Below are positions 43,104-51,785 of a stretch of DNA of 64,000 nucleotides, piece after piece. This DNA is from Planctomonas sp. JC2975 (GTDB lineage Bacteria; Actinomycetota; Actinomycetes; Actinomycetales; Microbacteriaceae), in NCBI RefSeq assembly GCF_012985205.1, contig NZ_JABEKS010000003.1, positions 186,001-250,000 on the forward strand, given 5' to 3'. Below the pieces are notes generated by a model. It was given only the letters and a program-made list of their open reading frames with translations, had not been told where the DNA came from and did not search any database. The stretch's first letter is position 1; each line of letters starts with the position of its first letter. The translations under genes and the position numbers were made by a program.

Positions 43104-44033
43104 GTGGCGGAACCGGTGGATCAGTGGTGGGCGAGACGGCAGTTCTCGCGCGGCACCGACGTGCCGTATCCGGTCGGCACGTACCGCGAAGCCTGGGCGT
43201 CGTTCCCAGCTCTCATCAGGCAATATCATCCCGACTTGAATCGCGGTTTCACGCTGTCGCAGATCCCGCCCGCCGCAGAGGTGCTGCTGCAGTGGCAGTG
43301 CGACGCCGGCCATGTCTTCGTGGCGACGCCGTCCGAGCAACGCGACCGTCCTGGGCAGCGTCGGCGGCGCTCGGCGTGGTGTCCGGAGTGCACGAGGCTG
43401 GCGTTGGGTCGCCCGAACCCGCGGGTCAGCGTCGAGCTCGACCAGGGCATCCTGCCGCAGCCGCCGGGCAACCCGTCGGGCCAGCGGTCCATCGTCCCGA
43501 GCCGTGCGGCACCTGTTCCGACCGGCGTGGCTGCGCGCCCGCCCACCCGAAGGCCTCGCCCGCCGCGACGCCTGTGCGACAAGACGCCGGAGCTGCCAGC
43601 CGGCACCCCCTTCCTCAGCGAATGCGCACCCAAGCCGGCGTCCGCCGTCGAGGCCGAGCTTCGTGCGGGCCTCGAGGCGCGACTGACGCTGACGAGCGGA
43701 TGCAACGCCATCCGCATCGCACGCCCTTTCTTCGATCACCTCGAGGTGTGGCCCGACATCCTGCTGCCGGAGCTGCGCGTGGCGATCGAGTACGACAGCA
43801 CGGGGCGCCACGGCTTGGAGCACGTCGGCAAACGTCAGCACACGGACGAGCGCAAGGACCGCGCGGTCCGCGCATCCGGATGGGAAGTGGTGCGGATCCG
43901 CACCGGCCGCCTCCCCGCGCTCGGTCCGCACGACATTCTCGCCTCGGGCGTCACGAAGAAGACGTTCGAGCGGATCATCGACGAGCTGCGCGACATCCGC
44001 GGTCCGCTGTTCGTCGACGCGTACCTGCTGTGA
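43104..44033 (+). CDS. Zinc-ribbon plus PD-(D/E)XK nuclease-like protein
   Basis: 309 residues. The N-terminal third holds a treble-clef zinc ribbon (QWQCDAGHVFVATP about residue 63 and WCPECTRLAL about residue 92) resembling zinc-ribbon repeats of DUF4379-type proteins. A Pro/Arg-rich linker leads to a C-terminal Vsr/DUF559-like endonuclease: LEVWPDILLPELRVAIEYDS (about residues 212-231; Asp and Glu of the catalytic site) then KDRAVRASGWEVVRIRTG (about 252-269). GTG start at 43104. Convergent with a GIY-YIG protein 14 bp away. DNA processing or defence role possible. Confidence 0.75.
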   Translation: MAEPVDQWWARRQFSRGTDVPYPVGTYREAWASFPALIRQYHPDLNRGFTLSQIPPAAEVLLQWQCDAGHVFVATPSEQRDRPGQRRRRSAWCPECTRLALGRPNPRVSVELDQGILPQPPGNPSGQRSIVPSRAAPVPTGVAARPPTRRPRPPRRLCDKTPELPAGTPFLSECAPKPASAVEAELRAGLEARLTLTSGCNAIRIARPFFDHLEVWPDILLPELRVAIEYDSTGRHGLEHVGKRQHTDERKDRAVRASGWEVVRIRTGRLPALGPHDILASGVTKKTFERIIDELRDIRGPLFVDAYLL

Positions 44034-44046
44034 TGCGGGCCGGCGG

Positions 44047-44646
44047 TCACCCCCGCAGAGCGATCGCCTCGCTCACCCACCGCGCGTAGAGCTCCCACGG
44101 ATCGTCGACGCCGGCGCGCAGGGCATCCGCGTGCTCGGCGAGCTCCGGAGCCAGCTGGAACCATTCGCTCGTGCCCAGCCGCCACGGCGCGAACTGCTCG
44201 TGACGCGCATGCTCGCGGGAACGTCCGCCTCGCTCGAGAGCGACGAGCTCGTGGTGCCAGAGCTGCGACAGCCGCTGCCGGAGGTTGCTCGATGTGCCGA
44301 TCTTCATGCGGTCGTCGAAGCGGATGTAGTACACCACGTCCACGCGGGGCAGCGGCAGGTCGCCGTCGGGGCTCGTGCCGTACACCCACTCGCACACCGA
44401 GCAGACCCATCCGGACGGATACCGGATGCCCACTCGCGCCCCGCACGCCGGGCACGGCGTCGGCAGCATGTCGTGCACGCCGTACTCCCGGGCCACCCAG
44501 TCGGCGCCGAGCGCCAGGTGGTGGAGGCAGAGCGGGACGGGTGCGCCGGCCGCGGCGGCGTCGGCGCAGCCCGGGATGACGCAGCTGGATGTCGCGCCGC
44601 CGAGCGCGCCCTCGCTCCGCGCTTCAGCCGTGCCGCCGCCTGTCAT
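44047..44646 (-). CDS. GIY-YIG nuclease-like zinc-finger protein
   Basis: 199 residues. Two Cys clusters suggest zinc binding: CVIPGC..PLCLHHL (about residues 22-43) and CPACGA...CSVCEW (about residues 65-85). Then a T5orf172-type GIY-YIG domain: VVYYIRFDDRMKIGTSSNLR (about residues 104-123) and RLSQLWHHELVA, with EHARHEQFAPWRLGTSEWF (about 144-162) supplying the later Glu/His residues. Convergent with the previous zinc-ribbon nuclease. Function unknown. Confidence 0.8.
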   Translation of the reverse strand: MTGGGTAEARSEGALGGATSSCVIPGCADAAAAGAPVPLCLHHLALGADWVAREYGVHDMLPTPCPACGARVGIRYPSGWVCSVCEWVYGTSPDGDLPLPRVDVVYYIRFDDRMKIGTSSNLRQRLSQLWHHELVALERGGRSREHARHEQFAPWRLGTSEWFQLAPELAEHADALRAGVDDPWELYARWVSEAIALRG

Positions 44647-44718
44647 CTGGTCTCGTTCCTCCCGGTTCCGTCCAGCATCGCAGCGACCGCCGACGTGGCC
44701 GTCGCCCCCGCCCAGCCT

Positions 44719-44789
44719 TGCCGTTTTCAGGACATGCTGCGAGATAGCCGCACTACTGGGACATCCCGGCGCATGTCCTGAAAACGGCA
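44719..44789. repeat. Large perfect inverted repeat with internal hairpins (cloverleaf-like)
   Basis: 19-bp perfect arms TGCCGTTTTCAGGACATGC (44719-44737) and GCATGTCCTGAAAACGGCA (44771-44789). The 33-nt loop contains two small hairpins, TGCG-N7-CGCA (44738-44752) and GGGA-CA-TCCC (44758-44767). Located in the 293-bp gap between two minus-strand genes; the rest of the gap (44790-44939) contains degenerate direct repeats such as GACGCCACCGACG and GACGTCACGGAC but no gene. Confidence 0.92.
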
Positions 44790-44939
44790 GGTGATCGGCG
44801 ACGGACCGGGCGGGATACGGGTACCGACGCCACCGACGTCACGGACGTCCGGGCCGCCAGGAACGCCACCGACGCCAGGCAGGGACGTCACGGACAACGG
44901 GCACGGACGGCACGACGCGACTCAGGGACGCCGGCGGCA

Positions 44940-45461
44940 TCATCGACGCCGATACGGATCGGTCAGCAGCTCCAGGTGGCCGACATGGCACGCCGTTTCC
45001 TCGATCATGTGCACCATGACCCATCGGAGCGTGACAGTCCCTCTGCCGAAGGACGGTTGCGTCGCCCGCGACTCGAGATCCGGGAGGTCGGCGAACACTG
45101 AGCGGCTGCGCTCGCAGGCTTCCCGGTAGAGCGCGATGATCCCCTCGACCGAGTCGTCATCGGCCGACTCGAAGTCCCAGTCCGGCCGGTCGTCGAACGG
45201 CGCCGATGCCCACGGCTCGGGAAGCTCTCGCGATCCGACCCGTGCGGTGAACCAGTGGTCCTCCATGTGGGCGAGATGCTTGACGATTCCCCCGGGCGTC
45301 AGGTTCGTCGCTGGCAGACTCCGGGTTCGCGCCTGTTCATCGGTCAGCGTGCCGAAGCGGCGCAGTGCTCGTTCGCGGTAGAGATCCAGGAACTGGGCGA
45401 GCGTGGTTCGCTCGCCCGCGTCGAGGTCGGGATAGGCCAGAGCGGCGTCCGATTCACTCAC
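44940..45461 (-). CDS. DinB/DUF664 family protein (second copy)
   Basis: 173 residues starting GTG 45461. Pattern matches the family: LAQFLDLYRERALRRFGTL (about residues 21-39), NLTPGGIVKHLAHMEDHWF (first His, about residues 53-71), and the C-terminal LRWVMVHMIEETACHVGHLE (about residues 145-164) with two more His. Longer than, and clearly diverged from, the paralogue at 26240. Possible mycothiol-dependent transferase (inference from family). Confidence 0.88.
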   Translation of the reverse strand: MSESDAALAYPDLDAGERTTLAQFLDLYRERALRRFGTLTDEQARTRSLPATNLTPGGIVKHLAHMEDHWFTARVGSRELPEPWASAPFDDRPDWDFESADDDSVEGIIALYREACERSRSVFADLPDLESRATQPSFGRGTVTLRWVMVHMIEETACHVGHLELLTDPYRRR

Positions 45462-45537
45462 GCTCCGAATCCTGCCACTGGCTCGCGGTCGGATTGACCG
45501 CACAAACGGCTCGGATTGGCCGCACAGACAGCCCAGA

Positions 45538-46326
45538 TCAGCAGACCACCGTCGCCTCACCGAGATGGCGCGCGAAGAACCGGACGGCGCTGTCGATCTC
45601 GAACATCGGGATTCCGAAGTGGCTGCCCGGGTTGGCGTGCAGCGTCTTCTCGGCCGATCCGAGCGCACCGAACAGACGCATCACGTCGTCTCGCGGGTTG
45701 CCGTCGTCGTTCCACTGCAGGAGGTACTCGACAGGGACGGTGATGCGCGATGCAGGCTCGAGGAGCCACTCGCTGCCCACCAGGCCGAGCACGGCGGCAC
45801 CGATCCGCGGTTCGTCGGCGACGAGACGGATGCCCAGCTCACCGCCCTGAGACAAGCCGTAGTACCCGATCGGCCGGCTCCGGTCGACGAACTCCGTTTG
45901 CTGGAGTGCGTCCAGCGTCTTCTGCCAGTCGGGGATGAGCTCTGCCACGACCGTTTCGTACATCGCGAGCTTCTCGGCCTCGAACGATTGCCCGGCGTCC
46001 TTCAGCCCGTCGATCACCGCGACCAGCCGCATGACCTCGGGGTGGAAGGGGCGATCCCCGGTGCCCGGCGCGTCGATGGCGGCGACGGCGAATCCGCAGG
46101 TCGTCACAAAGGGAAAGGCGCGAGACGTGACCTCCCATCCCTTTTTGCTCGATCCGCCGCCGTGCCCGATGAGCACGAGCGGGCGCGGGGTCGTCGCATC
46201 CGCAGGCGTCCAGAGCACACCGGGGATCTCCCCCAGAGTGAAGAGCTGCTCGCGGATGCCGTCGGTCACCGTCTCGGATGTGAAGCGCACCAGTGGATTC
46301 CAGCAGAACGGCTGGAGCCGAGACAA
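45538..46326 (-). CDS. Alpha/beta hydrolase (dienelactone-hydrolase/DUF1100-like)
   Basis: 262 residues. LVLIGHGGGSSKKGWEV (about residues 50-66; oxyanion region), Ser nucleophile in YYGLSQGGELGIRL (about residue 159), Asp around WNDDGNPRDD, and His in ANPGSHFGIPMFE (about residue 236). No signal peptide. Start TTG 46326 is a best guess; the ribosome-binding site is weak. Separate from neighbours; substrate unknown. Confidence 0.83.
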   Translation of the reverse strand: MSRLQPFCWNPLVRFTSETVTDGIREQLFTLGEIPGVLWTPADATTPRPLVLIGHGGGSSKKGWEVTSRAFPFVTTCGFAVAAIDAPGTGDRPFHPEVMRLVAVIDGLKDAGQSFEAEKLAMYETVVAELIPDWQKTLDALQQTEFVDRSRPIGYYGLSQGGELGIRLVADEPRIGAAVLGLVGSEWLLEPASRITVPVEYLLQWNDDGNPRDDVMRLFGALGSAEKTLHANPGSHFGIPMFEIDSAVRFFARHLGEATVVC

Positions 46327-46544
46327 GGGGAATCCTCGAGCGCCGCCGTGCGTCGACGCAACAGCCGCGCCGCAGAGACAGTCGCTCTCGTGAGGCCGGG
46401 ATCGACCCGGCGTTAACGGTCACAACCGTCCACTCCGCGCTGCGAACCCGGTCGGTCCGACGGCTCAGAGCCGCGCCTCAGAGCTGTGCCTCGGCCCGTG
46501 CCCCGGGCCGGTCGCCAGCCGGATACGCCCCGTATGCTCGAACC

Positions 46545-47117
46545 ATGGACGAGGGCGCCCTCATCGAGCACATCGACGCGCTGCGTCGGGCGAGCGTAAG
46601 ACCCGTCGTCGTCGGGATCTCCGGATACTGCGGTTCCGGCAAGTCCACTCTCGCCAGGTCCGTGGTGGCTGCGCTGCCCGGAGCCGTGCGGATGCGCGGC
46701 GACGACTTTCTCGATCCGGTCCGCTCCCACCGACGCTCGACCGATTGGGATGGTGTGGAACGCACGCGCCTGGTGGACGAGGTGCTCGCTCCGCTCCGCA
46801 CGGGAATCCAGAGCACGTTCCGCCGCTTCGACTGGGCGCGCGGGGAGCTCTCCGCTCCAGAGCCGGTGCCGGCCACCGATCTCCTGGTTGTGGACTTGAT
46901 CGGCTTGTTCCACCCCGAATCCCTCCCCGCGCTCGACCTCACCGTCTGGTGCGACGTCGACCTCGAGACCGCCGCCGAGCGCGGAATGGCCAGGGACAGA
47001 CGACTCGTCCGATCCCACGACGAGCCCTGGCGCCAGGTCTGGGTGCCCAACGAACGCGACTTCGAGCACGCCTATGCACCGAAGGAGCACAGTGCAGTGA
47101 TGTACAGCACCCGGTAG
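46545..47117 (+). CDS. Uridine-kinase-like P-loop NTPase
   Basis: 190 residues. Walker A VVVGISGYCGSGKSTLARS (about residues 21-39) and a following MRGDDFLDPVRSHRRSTDWD segment typical of the uridine/pantothenate kinase branch, where DD marks the substrate-binding acidic pair. Later LTVWCDVDLETAAERGMARD RR (about residues 139-160) forms the lid with Arg residues. Likely phosphorylates a small nucleoside, sugar or vitamin. A terminator hairpin follows. Confidence 0.85.
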   Translation: MDEGALIEHIDALRRASVRPVVVGISGYCGSGKSTLARSVVAALPGAVRMRGDDFLDPVRSHRRSTDWDGVERTRLVDEVLAPLRTGIQSTFRRFDWARGELSAPEPVPATDLLVVDLIGLFHPESLPALDLTVWCDVDLETAAERGMARDRRLVRSHDEPWRQVWVPNERDFEHAYAPKEHSAVMYSTR

Positions 47118-47148
47118 ACCACCGCCCAGTAGTTCACAGCCCGGCGGC

Positions 47149-47172
47149 CGGCAGGAGCCGAGGCTCCTGCCG
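47149..47172. terminator. Perfect 11-bp hairpin after the kinase gene
   Basis: CGGCAGGAGCC (47149-47159), GA loop, GGCTCCTGCCG (47162-47172), without a T tract. Confidence 0.7.
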
Positions 47173-47241
47173 ATGCTTCACAGCGACGTGTCCGCGGTAC
47201 GTGCGATCATTCGTAGATACGTTCGATTGATCGGAGTGCGG

Positions 47242-48438
47242 ATGCGTGGCGAAGCGACCGTGCTGCACGCCGACCTCGACGCGTTCTACGCCTCGGTGGA
47301 GCAGCGGGATGCGCCCCAGTTGCGCGGTCGCCCGGTCATCGTCGGCGGCGGAGTCGTGCTGGCCGCGAGCTACGAGGCGAAGGCCCGTGGCGTGCGCACC
47401 GCGATGGGCGGGCGACAGGCGCGCGAGCTGTGTCCTGATGCCGTGGTCGTCCCGCCGCGCATGGAGGTCTACTCGGCGGCCAGCAAAGACGTGTTCGCGA
47501 TCTTCCGCGACACCACGCCGCTCGTCGAAGGTCTGTCCATCGACGAAGCGTTTCTGGAGGTCGGCGGCCTGCGGCGCATCGCCGGCACACCGGAGGAGAT
47601 CGCCGCGCGGCTAAGGGAGCGGGTCCGCGCCGAGGTGGGCCTGGCCATCTCGGTCGGCGTCGCCCGCACGAAGTTCCTCGCCAAGGTCGCCAGCGCGGTC
47701 AGCAAACCCGACGGGCTGCTCGTGGTCGAGCCGGATCGCGAGCGGGAGTTCCTGCTCCCGCTCCCGGTCGAACGGCTCTGGGGAGTCGGGGCCGTCACGG
47801 CCGAGAAGCTGCACCGGCTCGGCATCCGCACCGTCGGGCAGCTCGCCGAGCTGGAGGAATCCAGCGCCGAGCGGCTCCTGGGCAAGGCGGCAGGCGCGCA
47901 CCTCCACGCGCTGGCAAGGCTGCGGGATCCGCGACCGGTGGACACCACACGACGACGCGGATCCATCGGCTCGCAGCGCGCCCTGGGATCCCGTCCCCGT
48001 CAGCCTGCGGAGCTCGACCTCATCCTCACCCAGATCGTCGACCGACTCGCCCGCCGGCTCCGCGACAAGGACCGGGTGTGCCGAACGATCGTGCTGCGCC
48101 TGCGCTTCGGCGACTACGCGAAGGCGACCAGGTCGCGCACCTTCCGCTCCCCGACCGACCGCACAGGCATGCTGCTCACCGTTGCGCAGGGACTGCTCGC
48201 CGCCGCTCTGCCCGAGATCGCGGAACGCGGCATCACGTTGATCGGCATCTCGTTGTCGCAGCTCGGTCTCGCGGACAGCATCCAGCCGGAGCTGCCGATC
48301 GACTGGGGCGACGGAGCACGCCTCGACTCGGTGCTCGATGCCGTTCGGGAGCGGTTCGGCGCGACATCCGTCTCCCGTGCCGCGCAGCTCGGGCGAGACC
48401 CTGGCCTGTCGGCGCCGTTGCTGCCGGAGCACGAGTGA
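47242..48438 (+). CDS. dinB: DNA polymerase IV (Y-family translesion polymerase)
   Basis: 398 residues. Catalytic palm: VLHADLDAFYASVEQ (about residues 7-21), GLSIDEAFLEVGGL (about residues 98-111, the SIDE motif with two acidic residues), VGVARTKFLAKVAS (about 139-152), and thumb/little finger regions (WGVGAVTAEKLHRLGI about 183-198). Error-prone bypass of damaged bases. ATG 47242 has GGAG 5 nt upstream. No LexA (GAAC-N4-GTTC) box was found upstream. There is no C-terminal clamp-binding QxxL motif obvious except the region SQLGLAD. Confidence 0.95.
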   Translation: MRGEATVLHADLDAFYASVEQRDAPQLRGRPVIVGGGVVLAASYEAKARGVRTAMGGRQARELCPDAVVVPPRMEVYSAASKDVFAIFRDTTPLVEGLSIDEAFLEVGGLRRIAGTPEEIAARLRERVRAEVGLAISVGVARTKFLAKVASAVSKPDGLLVVEPDREREFLLPLPVERLWGVGAVTAEKLHRLGIRTVGQLAELEESSAERLLGKAAGAHLHALARLRDPRPVDTTRRRGSIGSQRALGSRPRQPAELDLILTQIVDRLARRLRDKDRVCRTIVLRLRFGDYAKATRSRTFRSPTDRTGMLLTVAQGLLAAALPEIAERGITLIGISLSQLGLADSIQPELPIDWGDGARLDSVLDAVRERFGATSVSRAAQLGRDPGLSAPLLPEHE

Positions 48439-48466
48439 GCGGATCGCGGCGCACCGACACCACCCG

Positions 48467-50119
48467 TCACCGACCGTATGCGGTCAGGAAGCGGTCGCGG
48501 AAGGCATCCATGCGCCACAGCGGCGACGCGCTGGTCGGCTGGATCCCGGACGACCAGTGCCACGCGGCGATCGAGCGGAACACCGCGGGATCCTTCGCGA
48601 TGATGCTGATCGGCACCTCGTGGTTCGCGCCCTTGCCGCTGACGATCGTCGCCGGTTGGTGGTCACCGAGCTCGATGACCACCAGGTTGGGATCGTCGAC
48701 GTTCTTCAGGAACGAGTACATCGACTGCAGCGTGTACTGCACCGACTTGCCGTAGAACTGCTGCACGGTCTTCGGGTTCTGCCACACCGTTCCGGAGGAT
48801 TCGCTCTGCGCGGGCTGAGGAGCGTAGATCGACCCGTCGCCGATCTGCGACCACGGCACGATCTGCGGCAGAGGCGCCCACGGCGTGTGCGAGGAGACGA
48901 GGTCGATCTCCGCCATGACCGGCTTGTGAGGTCCGGTCAGCTCGTGATCGGCGAAGTACTTCCACGTGTACTGGTCGGGGATCCTGGCATATCCGAAGTG
49001 CGGACCCTCATAACCGACGTTCTGCGCGTTCAAGAGCGAGTCGTAGTGGTAGAACGACCTGCCGAACGACCACGGCTGCGCGTCGGACGGCACATCGCTC
49101 ACGGTGCGCCAGCCTGCCTTGCGGAACGCGTCACTCAGCGTGAAGCGGTCGCTGCGGACCACCTTGCTGTAGATCGGCTGCTCGTCCACCCACAGACCGG
49201 TCTGCAGCGTGGAGTGGGCGAGCCAGCTGAGCCCGCCGAACGTGGGCGAGGTGAGCCACGCACTCTGCGCGGTGTAGCCCTCCGCTTTCAGTTGCGCATT
49301 GCCGTTCCGCAGCACCGCATCCACCCCTGGTGAGAAGTCCGTGCCCTGAACGGCGACCTGACCATAGCTCTCGACGAAGGCGAACACGACGTCCTTGCCG
49401 CGCAAAGCGGTGAGCAGATCGGATGCGGGTTCCCCTGCGAACGAATCATCCGCGATCTGTCGAGGCAGTCCCGCCTGAGCCGACAACGTGGTGGACACCT
49501 GAGACACGGCCGTGCCGATCGCGTCGACGGATGCCGCGGCCGCCGTCGGCTGACCCGCGACGAGCTGGGATCCCACGAGTGCGGCGACGATCCAGGCCGC
49601 GGTCACGGCGCTGATCACGGCGGTGCCCACTTTCAGGTGCCGCCGGATACCGGCACTCACCCGCAGCGCCGCCCAGGTGAGCGCGACGACCAGAGCCACG
49701 GCGAGCACGATCGCCAGCACGACGAGGGCCGTCGTCGCGGTGGTCCCGATCGAGTCGGAGACGACGCCGAGGGCGTCGTCGAGCTGCTGCCAGTCGGCCG
49801 GATCGAAGTGGATGTCGAGCACCTGCTCGTATCCGTAGTCGATGCCCGCGAGCGCGATCGCGACCACGACGACAGTGCCGAAGACGGCGGCGAGCACGAT
49901 CCGCACCCACCGCCACGGCACCACCATCAGCACCAGCAGGATCACGAGCGACTCCACCGGCACGCGGACGAGCGCGAGCGCGGATCCGGTCGAGAGGATC
50001 CCCGGCACGAGGGGCGCAACGATGAGCAGTGCGATCGCGATGCCCAGCGCGATCGGGCTCCACCAGTGCCGGGCCGAGCGCGCGGTCCGTGCGGATGCCG
50101 TCGGTGCGGGGGCGGTCAT
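48467..50119 (-). CDS. LtaS-like membrane sulfatase/phosphoglycerol transferase
   Basis: 550 residues. Five membrane helices in the first 180 residues, then an extracytoplasmic sulfatase-fold domain. Metal-site candidates matching lipoteichoic-acid synthase: Glu in VFAFVESYGQ (about residue 252), Thr nucleophile in TSPTFGGLSW (about residue 297), and Asp-His in VVIELGDHQPA (about residues 497-507). It would move a phosphoglycerol or similar group on the outer membrane face. Last gene of the pterin-like/glycosyltransferase operon; ATG overlaps the preceding stop (ATGA). Confidence 0.88.
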   Translation of the reverse strand: MTAPAPTASARTARSARHWWSPIALGIAIALLIVAPLVPGILSTGSALALVRVPVESLVILLVLMVVPWRWVRIVLAAVFGTVVVVAIALAGIDYGYEQVLDIHFDPADWQQLDDALGVVSDSIGTTATTALVVLAIVLAVALVVALTWAALRVSAGIRRHLKVGTAVISAVTAAWIVAALVGSQLVAGQPTAAAASVDAIGTAVSQVSTTLSAQAGLPRQIADDSFAGEPASDLLTALRGKDVVFAFVESYGQVAVQGTDFSPGVDAVLRNGNAQLKAEGYTAQSAWLTSPTFGGLSWLAHSTLQTGLWVDEQPIYSKVVRSDRFTLSDAFRKAGWRTVSDVPSDAQPWSFGRSFYHYDSLLNAQNVGYEGPHFGYARIPDQYTWKYFADHELTGPHKPVMAEIDLVSSHTPWAPLPQIVPWSQIGDGSIYAPQPAQSESSGTVWQNPKTVQQFYGKSVQYTLQSMYSFLKNVDDPNLVVIELGDHQPATIVSGKGANHEVPISIIAKDPAVFRSIAAWHWSSGIQPTSASPLWRMDAFRDRFLTAYGR

Positions 50120-50805
50120 GACATCCGCTCCGACAGCGCGTACCGCAGCAGCACGAGGTCCCCGATCTGCCTGGTCTCCGCCAGGCGTGCTCGACGCGAC
50201 GGCGTGAACGGGAATCGCCCGGAGCCGACCGCGCGCGGCGCCCGTGCCTCTCCCACGAAGAAGGGCGCTATCACCAGCTGCAGCTCGTCGACGAGGTCAG
50301 CTGCGAGGAACTGCGTCAGCACGGTGCCGCCGCCCTCGACCATGAGGCGCCGCACATCGCGACAACTCCCGAGATCGTCCAGCAGCGCTTCCATGGTCAC
50401 GTGTGCACCGAGCCCGACGACCGTCGCCCGATCGCCGAGCTGCTCGCTCAGGCGACGCTCCGCCGAGCCGGTGCAGTACACGATCCGCTGCGAGTCCCCA
50501 GCCGTGAAGAACGCGGCCTCCGCCGACAGCTCCCCGCTCGAGGTGACCGTCACCTTCGCCGGAGAGCACGCGAGCCCTTCGGCGACCCTGCGCTCGCGCC
50601 GCGCATCATCGCGGACGAGGAGGCGCGGATCGTCGCGTCGCACCGTCGACGCTCCGACCATGATCGCGTCGCTCGCCGCCCGCACCTCGTCGACGCGGTC
50701 CAGGTCGGCGGCGTTCGACATCCTGAGCCGGCGCGGTCCCGTGCCGTCCAGATACCCGTCGATGGACATCGCGCAGCTCAGCGTGACGTATGGACGCCCT
50801 GTCAT
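50116..50805 (-). CDS. RibD C-terminal/dihydrofolate-reductase-fold reductase
   Basis: 229 residues. RibD-C fold: YVTLSCAMSIDGYLDGTGPR (residues 6-25), ASDAIMVGASTVRRDDPRLL (about 50-69), LMVEGGGTVLTQFLAADLVD (about 151-170) and LVIAPFFVGEA. This is the NADPH-dependent pyrimidine reductase fold of riboflavin synthesis, often reused for pterin-like or small-molecule reductions; the deaminase half of RibD is absent. ATGA overlaps on both sides, so it is part of the seven-gene operon. Confidence 0.92.
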   Translation of the reverse strand: MTGRPYVTLSCAMSIDGYLDGTGPRRLRMSNAADLDRVDEVRAASDAIMVGASTVRRDDPRLLVRDDARRERRVAEGLACSPAKVTVTSSGELSAEAAFFTAGDSQRIVYCTGSAERRLSEQLGDRATVVGLGAHVTMEALLDDLGSCRDVRRLMVEGGGTVLTQFLAADLVDELQLVIAPFFVGEARAPRAVGSGRFPFTPSRRARLAETRQIGDLVLLRYALSERMS

Positions 50806-51785
50806 GCTCTGCCTCCCTGCTCCAGCACTCGTGTTCCGTCGCCGTCGCCGTCGCCGTGGGCGGCGCGTCGCTGCGCACGGATGCCATCCCCTAGCAGCAC
50901 CACAGCACCCGGCACCACTGCCAGCATCGTCAGCACACCGAACGCCGCCGACACCACCACCCCTGCGCCCGCGCCCAGCCCGATCAGGGCGAACGCCGAT
51001 GCGCTGGCCGCCTCCCTGGGACCCCATCCGCCCACGTTGATGGGGATCGCGGATGCGCACAGCACCACGAGCGCGACCGCACCGAGACCAGCAGGCTCGG
51101 CGTCAACGCCCGCGGCGAGTCCGGCCACGATGAAGGTCGTCGCGTGCGCGGCGACGACCACAACGGAGGATGCCACGATGGCGACGAGGGTGACCGGACG
51201 CGTGATGAGGGGGCGGAGCATCCGCGCTTCCCGCGCGAGCGCCGCGCGGCCGCGTCGTGTCGCGGCCACCGCACCGATGGTGATGGCGACGAGCGCCGCC
51301 AGGGCAGCGCCCACCCACGACAGTGGTCCCAGTGCGGAGGAGAGCCCGAGCGGGACGAGCACGGCAAGCGTCACGCTGGTCTGCACGATCTGCCCTGCCA
51401 CGCGTTCGGCGACGACGGATCGCGCGGCGACGGCGATGCGCTGCTCGCGGCGTCCTTGCGCGTAGGCGCGGTGCACGTCTCCGACGACTCCACCCGGGAG
51501 CACGGTGTTCAGGAAGATGGCGCGGTAGTACGACGCGAAGGCGTCTCGCCAGGACAGTGGCATGCCGAGGCGCGAGGCGACGACCCGCCACCGCCATGCT
51601 GCGGCAGCGGTGGCGACGGCAGTGAGTCCGAAGGCGATCGCGATCGTCGTGGGCGAGACCGAGGCGATCCCGTTCAGGAACGGCCCGACACCGACCGCGA
51701 GCACCGTGGCCCCGATGATCAGGACGGCCGCGAGAACGGTGAGCGCCACCCGCGCTCTGCCCATCCTGTGCATCAGGCCGGCCAT
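50802..51785 (-). CDS. Lysylphosphatidylglycerol-synthase/flippase-like (UPF0104) membrane protein
   Basis: 327 residues, about eight membrane helices. The family signature loops RAIFLNTVLPGGVVGDVHRA (about residues 95-114) and the C-terminal ASAIPINVGGWGPREAASAS (about residues 250-269) match the AglD/MprF-N-like flippase fold. Probable lipid flippase or acceptor-binding subunit, not an aminoacyl transferase, since the cytosolic MprF domain is absent. Start ATG 51785 chosen (GAGG upstream), overlapping the previous gene; ATG 51773 is the alternative. Confidence 0.88.
   Translation of the reverse strand: MAGLMHRMGRARVALTVLAAVLIIGATVLAVGVGPFLNGIASVSPTTIAIAFGLTAVATAAAAWRWRVVASRLGMPLSWRDAFASYYRAIFLNTVLPGGVVGDVHRAYAQGRREQRIAVAARSVVAERVAGQIVQTSVTLAVLVPLGLSSALGPLSWVGAALAALVAITIGAVAATRRGRAALAREARMLRPLITRPVTLVAIVASSVVVVAAHATTFIVAGLAAGVDAEPAGLGAVALVVLCASAIPINVGGWGPREAASASAFALIGLGAGAGVVVSAAFGVLTMLAVVPGAVVLLGDGIRAQRRAAHGDGDGDGTRVLEQGGRA

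Noticed and set aside
44790-44939. Degenerate GACGCCACCGACG repeats as a functional array
   Set aside because: Only a few imperfect copies with irregular spacing; compatible with GC-rich noncoding drift.
47118-47241. LexA (SOS) box before DNA polymerase IV
   Set aside because: No GAAC-N4-GTTC sequence was found; only loose GTTCG words.
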